Shown one piece after another: positions 16,339 through 23,700 of a stretch of DNA of 64,000 nt. The notes under the pieces were generated by a model. It was not told the origin of the DNA. It ran no database searches and saw only the letters and a list, made by a program, of their open reading frames with translations. Every line of letters starts with the position of its first letter. Position 1 is the stretch's first letter. The position numbers and the translations under genes are program-made. This DNA comes from Chitinophaga japonensis. GTDB lineage: Bacteria; Bacteroidota; Bacteroidia; Chitinophagales; Chitinophagaceae. Where the stretch lies: contig NZ_VLLG01000007.1 of the NCBI RefSeq assembly GCF_007830125.1, positions 246,657 through 310,656 on the forward strand. Direction: 5' to 3'.

Positions 16339-17377
16339 GGGGTATCAAATTCGTTGCTGTTAGCTGCAGGTAATCAGGAATAGCAGGAACCGTTACCCCA
16401 TCGTGTATCAACTGTATGCCCCCGTTTTCCAGTTTGCCCGCCTCCTTAAAGCCGGCAAACTTATAAGTGATATACATCTGGCGGTTGCGGGAAGTAGGCA
16501 GGAAATCTGCGTATAGCTGCTTTTCATGGCGCATCGCCTCCCGGACAATATAGGCCAGGAGCACGGAACCTACGCCTCTTGACATAACCCTGCAGGACAT
16601 TAGCAGCAGGTGTATGTTCCACCTGTCGCCAACTGTTTGCAGCATGGATACACCTATTTTCCCGTAAGACCCGTATTTGTCTGTCAGCTCGCATACCAGC
16701 ACCTGGTAGCTTTGGTTCTGCAGTAGCTGTAACAGCTCATCATAAGTATAAGCGTAACCGGTAGCATTCAACTGGTTGGTACGCAGCGTCAGCTCTTCCA
16801 CCCGCTGCAGGTCCTTTTCCTGCGCCCCGGCTATATTGAGCTGTAGTTGCAGTTGCTGCAGGAACGCCTGGTTATCTGTAAACTGCTCTTCTTCCTGTTT
16901 CCGCAATTCATCTGTCAGGTACATCAGCCGGCGCTTTGCAGATTCATCTGTAATAAAGCGGGGAATAAACCGTTCATCCTGCTGCATACCTGCTATAATA
17001 TCCACATCAAAACAGTGCACTTCCTGGAGCACAGACTTTACCTCGTCGCGCTCAAACGGCTGATCATCTATGAAGGCAATGGCATCATAACCAATATTGA
17101 GCTGTTCTTTTATTCTCTGAATGGAGGCGGACTTTGCGCCCCAGTTCACCTGTGGTACCAGGAAATATTCCAGCAGGCCAAACGATTCCAGTTTATCCAG
17201 CGCATCTGCCGCATTATTCTTGCTGGCAATGGTATTGATAATCCCCCTTTCATCCAGCACCCTGATAGCATCCGCAATGCCATCTCTTAAACGGAGCTGG
17301 TCATTTTCAGAAAGGATGCCATGCCAGACCGTTTCATCAAGATCCCATACCACGCATTTTATGCATTTCTTTTCCAT
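16334..17377 (-). CDS. fkbH: FkbH-like glyceryl transferase/phosphatase (HAD family)
   Basis: The 347-residue protein has the HAD nucleophile motif VVWDLDETVW (Asp12, Asp14), SKNN, and IDDQPFERDE. Its C-terminal half is of the acyl-CoA N-acyltransferase type, giving the usual FkbH length. FkbH proteins take a glycolytic three-carbon phosphate (1,3-bisphosphoglycerate), remove phosphate and load a glyceryl thioester onto a dedicated ACP. Here it heads towards extender formation with the ACP (19531-19785), acyl-CoA dehydrogenase (18362-19519) and 3-hydroxyacyl dehydrogenase (19808-20686). It lies 5 bp downstream of the KAS III-like gene. A second FkbH domain is built into the NRPS at 55541-64000. 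The two are divergent and presumably serve different carriers. Confidence 0.93.
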   Translation of the reverse strand: MEKKCIKCVVWDLDETVWHGILSENDQLRLRDGIADAIRVLDERGIINTIASKNNAADALDKLESFGLLEYFLVPQVNWGAKSASIQRIKEQLNIGYDAIAFIDDQPFERDEVKSVLQEVHCFDVDIIAGMQQDERFIPRFITDESAKRRLMYLTDELRKQEEEQFTDNQAFLQQLQLQLNIAGAQEKDLQRVEELTLRTNQLNATGYAYTYDELLQLLQNQSYQVLVCELTDKYGSYGKIGVSMLQTVGDRWNIHLLLMSCRVMSRGVGSVLLAYIVREAMRHEKQLYADFLPTSRNRQMYITYKFAGFKEAGKLENGGIQLIHDGVTVPAIPDYLQLTATNLIPR

Positions 17378-17382
17378 ATTGT

Positions 17383-18351
17383 TTATGCTTTAATTAAGAT
17401 GGAACTCCATACTGCCACAGGGCTGTTATTCATTAACAGGACATGCTCTCCCCGCTGTACTCCCCCTTCCCCCAGTGCCCTTGCGTAGTTGCAGATAATG
17501 TCCCCCGGGCCCAGGTGACCGAATTCCTGCAGGTTTTTCCTGCAAGCGCCGGCTATACGAATACCCAGGGCTTCTTCATAATAATTATATGCACGCATGG
17601 ATAAATTCTGCATCATAAAATGGCTGATGTCCGTTTTTGACAGGTCGTTTGCTGACAGTATTCCATTATTTAGCTTTACAAACTCGTTCCTGCTTTCAAT
17701 AGCCAGCTCAAAGGCATAAGAGCGGACGCTGGTGCATTCTTCCCTGTACTCCAGGAAATTCTTGTTCTTATAGTCTACCTGGAACAGGTTCCAGTACCGG
17801 CCGTTTGTTTTTATTTTAATATCAATGATCTGGTTTCTGTCAGTGCGGGATAACAATACCGCCATTCCCCCGTCGCCGTTAATGGTAACCGGGTACCTGA
17901 AGCGGCTGGGCGCATAGGGCTTGCTGCCATAACAGATCAAGGCGTGATTGGCGGCAGCATTGCTTTGCAGGTAAACCTGCGCCAACTGCATGGCCATGGA
18001 AATATCTGCGCAGCCCAGGTCGGATACGGAAAAGAACACTGCATTACGGGCCTGCAGATCGTATTGCAGCCTGCCTGCCTGGGAGCTTACGAGGTATTCC
18101 GGCAACCGGCTATGGATGTACACAATAAGACTGATCTCTTCAGCCGGCACTGCAGCTTTTTCCAGCACTTTTGCGGCGGCCTGTTTTGCCAGGTCGTAGG
18201 CGCTATGGTCCGCCGCATTGTATATGCTGGCAATGCCGGAACTGGCAAAATACACGTACTCTTCCTCTTTCAGCATGCTTTGTTCCAGCAGGCCGGCCAC
18301 GGGTAACTTCTCTCCCGTAATCACTGTAGCTATTTCATTGATACCGATCAT
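17383..18351 (-). CDS. KAS III-like (FabH fold) protein with altered active site
   Basis: The 322-residue protein has the thiolase-fold layout of 3-oxoacyl-ACP synthase III. Cys114 lies in DLGCADISMAM, the expected nucleophile position. The other two catalytic positions appear lost. Where FabH has HQAN, this protein reads MMQNLSMR, and the region that normally holds the catalytic asparagine reads NYARALGEGG. It may therefore be an acyl or glyceryl transferase rather than an elongating synthase. KAS III-like partners of FkbH and an ACP are known in tetronate pathways, where they join a glyceryl thioester to a beta-ketoacyl chain. Known methoxymalonyl-ACP operons do not, as far as I recall, need such a gene. 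It lies 10 bp after the acyl-CoA dehydrogenase. The exact role is unknown. Confidence 0.88.
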   Translation of the reverse strand: MIGINEIATVITGEKLPVAGLLEQSMLKEEEYVYFASSGIASIYNAADHSAYDLAKQAAAKVLEKAAVPAEEISLIVYIHSRLPEYLVSSQAGRLQYDLQARNAVFFSVSDLGCADISMAMQLAQVYLQSNAAANHALICYGSKPYAPSRFRYPVTINGDGGMAVLLSRTDRNQIIDIKIKTNGRYWNLFQVDYKNKNFLEYREECTSVRSYAFELAIESRNEFVKLNNGILSANDLSKTDISHFMMQNLSMRAYNYYEEALGIRIAGACRKNLQEFGHLGPGDIICNYARALGEGGVQRGEHVLLMNNSPVAVWSSILIKA

Positions 18352-18361
18352 AAGCGCTTGT

Positions 18362-19519
18362 TTAGTCTTCTATAATAGACGCCAGGTCAGCAAAACCATG
18401 GTCGCTGATCAGCAACTGCTGCATTTCCGTTGATCCTTCGATAATCTCCATGATCTTCGCATCCCGGAAGCACCGTTGTACAGCGCTGTCTTCGCTGCAT
18501 CCCAGCGCTCCCAGCACCTGCACGGCCTCCCTGGCGGCACGGTTGGCTGCAGCCGCTGCATAATACTTGGCAAGGGAGGTTTGTATCAGCGCATTGGCCT
18601 GCTTTTCCTTTCTCAGTAGGGCGGCATTGTAGCACAGCATTCCGGTTGCCTTCGCATCCGCTATCATATCAGTGATCTTCAACTTAATCAACTGGTGGTC
18701 CTTGAGATAATTGCCAAATTGCCGGCGGCGGGAGGCATGTTCCATACTATGCTGCAAGCAACATTTCAGAATGCCCAGGCTACCGAGCGCAACGCTGTAC
18801 CGACCATTATCCAGCGCAGTGTTCACAATGGAAATAAAGCCGAAACCTTCTCTGCCCAGCAGGGCATCCGCTTCCACTTCACAATCTGTGAATGTTACAT
18901 GCGCGATCATGGAGGCCCGGGTGCCCAGCATTCCCTGTACTGGCGTCACCTCCACTCCGGGGTTATCCCTGTTAACGAGAAAAGCGGATATCTTTTCCTT
19001 ATTCCGGGCAAATACCAGGTATACATCCGCTACCTGTCCGAAAGTCGTCCACCTTTTGCGGCCATTCAGTACAAACCTGTCACCTTGCTGCATATAGGTA
19101 GCAGCCACGGACCGGGCGTCAGATCCTGCTTCCGGTTCCGTGAGACAGAAAGCAGCAATTTTTTTCCCACTGGCCAGCAGCGGCAGCCAGTATGCCTGCT
19201 GCGCACTACCTGCCCACCTGGCAATTGTTTCTGCCACCAGTGCCAGGTGCACGGTTAGCAGGCTGCGCGCAGAGGAGCAGGCCCTGCCTATCTCCTCATA
19301 CATCAGGCCGGCCGTTACCTGGTCCCATCCGCGGCCCCCGTATTCCTGTGGAATAGTAGCGCCCAGGAAGCCTTCCGCAGCCATCTTCTCCAGGAGAGCA
19401 GCCGGGAATACCTGCTCCCGGTCATATTGTTCGGCTACGGGCGTTATCTCGCTTTCGGCAAACTTTCTGAAAGCCATTCTTTGCTGCCTGTAATGTATAT
19501 CCTGTTCAATGCGTACCAT
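18362..19519 (-). CDS. Acyl-CoA dehydrogenase family flavoprotein (FkbI-like)
   Basis: The 385-residue protein is full length for an acyl-CoA dehydrogenase. It has the FAD/substrate motif CLTEPEAGSDA and a C-terminal IIEGSTEMQ in which Glu361 occupies the catalytic-base position of the YEGT motif. In methoxymalonyl- and hydroxymalonyl-ACP pathways a dehydrogenase of this family (FkbI type) acts with a 3-hydroxyacyl dehydrogenase to oxidise the glyceryl C3 to a carboxyl while the unit is bound to a small ACP. All those partners are adjacent here: the ACP gene is 11 bp upstream, followed by the dehydrogenase at 19808-20686. No linked O-methyltransferase of FkbG type is present, so hydroxymalonyl-ACP is the simpler prediction. 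Confidence 0.93.
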   Translation of the reverse strand: MVRIEQDIHYRQQRMAFRKFAESEITPVAEQYDREQVFPAALLEKMAAEGFLGATIPQEYGGRGWDQVTAGLMYEEIGRACSSARSLLTVHLALVAETIARWAGSAQQAYWLPLLASGKKIAAFCLTEPEAGSDARSVAATYMQQGDRFVLNGRKRWTTFGQVADVYLVFARNKEKISAFLVNRDNPGVEVTPVQGMLGTRASMIAHVTFTDCEVEADALLGREGFGFISIVNTALDNGRYSVALGSLGILKCCLQHSMEHASRRRQFGNYLKDHQLIKLKITDMIADAKATGMLCYNAALLRKEKQANALIQTSLAKYYAAAAANRAAREAVQVLGALGCSEDSAVQRCFRDAKIMEIIEGSTEMQQLLISDHGFADLASIIED

Positions 19520-19530
19520 ATTCCCGTTGC

Positions 19531-19785
19531 TTAAGCAGTAGTGATTACATTGAGCTTGCGCTGTATAAAGCCCGTAATATTGTTGACAGTATTGAAATTG
19601 GATATTTCCAGGTCGTCATTCTCCACCCGGATGGAAAACTTTGTTTCCATAAAGGTGATCAACTGCATGGCAAAGAGAGAGTTTACAATGCCCAACTCAA
19701 AAATATCGTCCGCATCTGTAAATGCTTTCCCCTGATTGATGCTTTGCAATAAATATGCTCTTACTTTTTCTTTAATATCGTTCAT
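19531..19785 (-). CDS. Discrete acyl carrier protein (FkbJ-like)
   Basis: The 84-residue protein fits a small ACP. The phosphopantetheine serine is probably Ser36 in LGIVNSLFAMQL. A longer frame starting at 19866 would overlap the 3-hydroxyacyl dehydrogenase gene and add residues unlike an ACP, so I chose the ATG at 19785, which gives MNDIKEKVRAYLL and leaves a 22-bp gap. It should carry the glyceryl unit loaded by FkbH while the two dehydrogenases oxidise it, then donate the extender through the free acyltransferase. The GxxS motif is less canonical than GxDS, as is common in this ACP class. Confidence 0.9.
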   Translation of the reverse strand: MNDIKEKVRAYLLQSINQGKAFTDADDIFELGIVNSLFAMQLITFMETKFSIRVENDDLEISNFNTVNNITGFIQRKLNVITTA

Positions 19786-19807
19786 AGCTGATGTTTGACA
19801 GGTGATG

Positions 19808-20686
19808 TTAATTAATGCTATAATCATAGAATCCCTTGCCGCTCTTACGGCCCAGTATGCCGGCATCCACCATGCGCTTCAGCAATATGCAGGGCCTGTA
19901 CTTCGAATCGCTGAAATTGCTATATACCACATTCATAGCCTGTAAAATGGTATCCAGCCCTATCAGGTCGGCTGTTTGCAGGGGGCCCATGGTATGAGAA
20001 AGGCATTCCCTGAATATGCGGTCAATATCGCCGGCAGTGGCTACCCCTTCATGTATGCAGTAGATAGCTTCATTGATATAGGCCAGCATTACGCGGTTGC
20101 TGATAAATCCAGGGGAATCATTCACAACAATGCCATGCATCTTCATACCTGCTAAAAATCCTGTTGCTGCTGCAATTACCGAATCGCTGTTAAACAGACC
20201 TCTTACCATTTCCACTGCAGGCATCATATGAACCGGGTTGGAGAAGTGCAGGCCTATTACCCGCTCGGGGTTTTCCAGGCATGCAGCCAGTTTGGTGATA
20301 GACACGCAGGATGTATTGACACCTACGATCACATCATTGCCGATAATGCTGGAAATACGCTTAAAAATATCCAGTTTGGTGGTTTCCAGCTCTGTGGCAT
20401 TTTCAATAATGAAAGTACAGTCTCCCAGATCGGCCCAGTCAGTAGTATACCGGATATTATCCAGTAGCCGGCTGCAGGTGCCTTCCGGCGATTTCTGCTG
20501 CCGCTGCATCATAGTATCAAACCTGCTTAGCTGCTCTATCTTAGGTCTGGCCTGCGCCAGCACCTCTTCCGATATGTCCAGCAACGTTACCTGATGCCCG
20601 AACTTGGCACACTGAAAGGCTACGCCCTGTCCCATAATGCCGGCGCCGATAATGCCTACATGGTAGTGTTGATAATTATTACCCAT
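19808..20686 (-). CDS. 3-hydroxyacyl-CoA dehydrogenase-like protein (FkbK-like)
   Basis: The 292-residue protein resembles 3-hydroxybutyryl-CoA dehydrogenase. It has an N-terminal Rossmann motif GIIGAGIMGQG (Gly14/Gly16/Gly19), GLHFSNPVHMMPAVE with catalytic His147, and NDSPGFISNRV. In FkbK-type roles it oxidises the C3 hydroxyl of glyceryl-ACP to the aldehyde, NAD-dependent, before the flavoprotein gives the carboxylate. Its position directly upstream of the small ACP, acyl-CoA dehydrogenase and FkbH genes supports extender-unit supply rather than fatty-acid metabolism. It follows the PKS gene at 20705 by 18 bp. Confidence 0.94.
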   Translation of the reverse strand: MGNNYQHYHVGIIGAGIMGQGVAFQCAKFGHQVTLLDISEEVLAQARPKIEQLSRFDTMMQRQQKSPEGTCSRLLDNIRYTTDWADLGDCTFIIENATELETTKLDIFKRISSIIGNDVIVGVNTSCVSITKLAACLENPERVIGLHFSNPVHMMPAVEMVRGLFNSDSVIAAATGFLAGMKMHGIVVNDSPGFISNRVMLAYINEAIYCIHEGVATAGDIDRIFRECLSHTMGPLQTADLIGLDTILQAMNVVYSNFSDSKYRPCILLKRMVDAGILGRKSGKGFYDYSIN

Positions 20687-20704
20687 GATATTTTTTTTGA
20701 AGAA

Positions 20705-23700
20705 TCAGAAGTTAAAGTCGAATACTATTTTATTTTTTGCTGTATCTGAAGTGACTGATATGTCCAGGCTGAGATCCCCCACTTTGATGGCAGGGTCCTG
20801 AATACATTGTTCTATCAGGGATTGGAAACGTCTTGACAGCAGCAGGATCGTATCTTCCCTAAAAAGGGATTTCTTATACAGGAATCCAACCTGCAGTCCG
20901 TCCGTTATTTCGGTAACATGCAGCCAGATGTCGGCCTTTGCCTTATTAAAACCAGTGGCGTATTCTTCTATTTCAAATTCCAGCCCCTCATCTTCTGAGG
21001 ATGCATGGCGGGTATTCCAGGTAAATCCTGTTTCAAAAACGTGGGTGCTGTTATGCAGATTCAGGTCGTTCACAAGCAGGTCAAAAGGATAGGCCTGATA
21101 GCGGTAGTCCCTGAATACCTGGTCCCGTACTTCATCCAACAGTACGTTAAACGGCTTATCCCTGTCAATCTGTGTGCGGAGCAATAACGTGTTGAGGTAA
21201 TTTCCTACCTGGTTTTCCAGTTCGGCATGCTCCCGTCCGCCTACGGGGGTGCCAACCACTATATCCGTACTGTCTGCATATGCGGACAGAAGTACCTGGA
21301 AAATCAGCAGCGTATTGATAAACAGCGTACTGTTGTTTCCCAGTGACTTCAACCGGGCCATTGTTGATGCCGGTAAAAAGAACGCCGTATAGCCTGCTTC
21401 GTAGTTTTCCTGCAATGGGCGGGGATAATCGAAGTGCTTTTCCAGTAAAAGAGGCTGCATGCCAGCCAGCCGCTCCTTCCAGTATGCTTTGTGCTGATCA
21501 AAATAACCGCTTCGTATGCGTTCATTCTGCCATGCAGCATAGTCCTTGTAGTGGATCTGCAAGGGAGGCATGGGCGGCTCCTGCTGCAGCAATGCGGCTT
21601 TATAGCACTGTAGCACCTCTTGACGCAATATTTCCATGGAACGGCCATCTGACGAGATGTGGTGCAGCATAATCATAAACAGGCAGGATGTTTCCTCCTC
21701 GCGGTATAAATGCGCGCGTATAACCGGTCCCTTTTCAAGATCGAAAGCAATGCCCGCATCCGACCTGATCTGATCCGCCGCCAGCTTCGCTGCGTCCGGC
21801 CGGCCGCAAAAATCATGCACCTGCAAGACAAATCCGGTTTCAGACAGCGGCACCACTTTTTGCATCGGCACTCCCTGCTGTAAAGTAAAAACTGTTCTCA
21901 GGCTTTCATGCCTTTCGACGAAAGCGCTTAGCGCCTTCTCCAGCACGCTGATATCCAGCTTTCCTTTCAGCCGGTAGGCAGCGGGTACGTTATAAGCTTC
22001 CCTGCCCGCTTCATGTTGATGCAATAACCAGAACCGCAACTGTGCGTGAGACAGCTCCGCATATTCGCCTTCAGCAATACGGGGAATGGCCGCCTGCGTT
22101 ACTGCCGCCTGCGCACCCTTTATTTCGTCAATACGCGCTGCTATACCTGCCAATGTGCTGCTCCGAAGCAGCTCCTCTATCGGAAGGGCCACATTCATCT
22201 GCTGCTCAATACGATTCAGCATCCTTATAATATTCAATGAATGCCCGCCCAGATCGTAGAAATCATCTTCCAGCCTAACATGCTCCAGCTTCAACACGTC
22301 ATGCCAGATCTCCGCCAGCTCTATCTGGGTGGGAGTATAGGTGGCGGCTGCTTCCGCCAGAAAATTCCTGAATTTCTGTTCAGGCGTTTCTTCCTCACCC
22401 TGCAGCTTTCCAACAGCACCTACTTTGAAATAGGGATTGATCATGAAATTCCTGAAATCCGCCTTTATCACGATAAACCGCTCCTCCTGCTGCTCCAGCG
22501 CCTGGAAGAAGGCGCTGATACCGTCTGCCGTCGTAATCGGTTCCAGGTAGGCATGACGTTCCCTCACCTCTTCCGCGGAGCGCATCAATGTTTTGCGATA
22601 GGAAAGCCCGGTTTCCTTCCAGTCCGGCCAGTTGATACTGATAAAGTTGCGCCCCTTCATGCGCCAGTATGCAGCAAAGGCATCCTGGAATATATTGGCG
22701 GCGGAATAGTCGGCGCTGTTGCTTGCCGGCACTAATGCCCCGATAGAAGAAAATACAACGAAAAATCCGGGATCCATAGAGCGGGTATGTTGTTCCAGCA
22801 GCAGGGAGCCCTGCACCTTCGGTGCTAAAGTGAGCCTTGCGTCCGCTGCCTCCCGCTTTTCTATGGCAATGCCACTGCTGCCTATACCTGCACTGTGTAT
22901 CACACCGGACAGATGCGTAAAACGATCTTTTATGCGCCTGAACAATACCTGCATCTCTGCTTCATTGCTCACATCTGCCCTATAATAATGCACTGCGGCC
23001 CCTAATTGCTCCAGCAACTGCATCTGCTGCAGCACATCCTGCTCTGGCCTTCTGCCAATAATAAGCAAAGTGACTTTTCCCCGGGAGGCCAGCGCCCTGG
23101 ACACTTCGAACCCAATGCCGCTGTGGCCGCCCGTAATGAGGTATACTCCTTCCCGGTCCGGTTGATAATGGTTTTGCTGTAAACGCGCTTCCGGTATGCG
23201 GTTCAACTCCTGCACGTAACGTACACCATTGCGGTATGCTGTAAAGCGGATGGCCTCATCTCCTGATAGCTCGTCCCATAACAGCTCCGCTGCAAACTGG
23301 GGTGGCGTGTGCAAGCCATCCAGGTCCACGCAGGTTGTTTTCAGGGTATAATATTCTGCCAGAACTGCTTTGATCATGCCGGAGGTTAATGCCGCCAATG
23401 GAGATAGCAGGCGGTCCTCCGGCACTACGCTGTGCACATTGGCAGTCAGTACAGCCAGGTTAAAGTTCGGCTTCGTAAAGTATTTTGAAAATGTTTTGCA
23501 AGCGTGGAATAACCCATAGAAGACCTGCTGCAGGCTATCTGCCGGCCCCTGTAAGGCAATGGCGTCCGGTTTGAAGTAGCCGCCCAGGTAGATAATACCG
23601 TCCAGTGTTCCATAAAGCGCACGCACGCTGTTTTCCAGGAGGTGGAAGTCCCGCTCTGCAAGGTAATTAATGCGAAACAATGTATCTGACACCATTTCAA

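Noticed and set aside
19786..19866. Longer start for the small ACP at 19866
   Set aside because: The extra 27 residues overlap the 3-hydroxyacyl dehydrogenase gene and are unlike an ACP N-terminus. The ATG at 19785 fits better.
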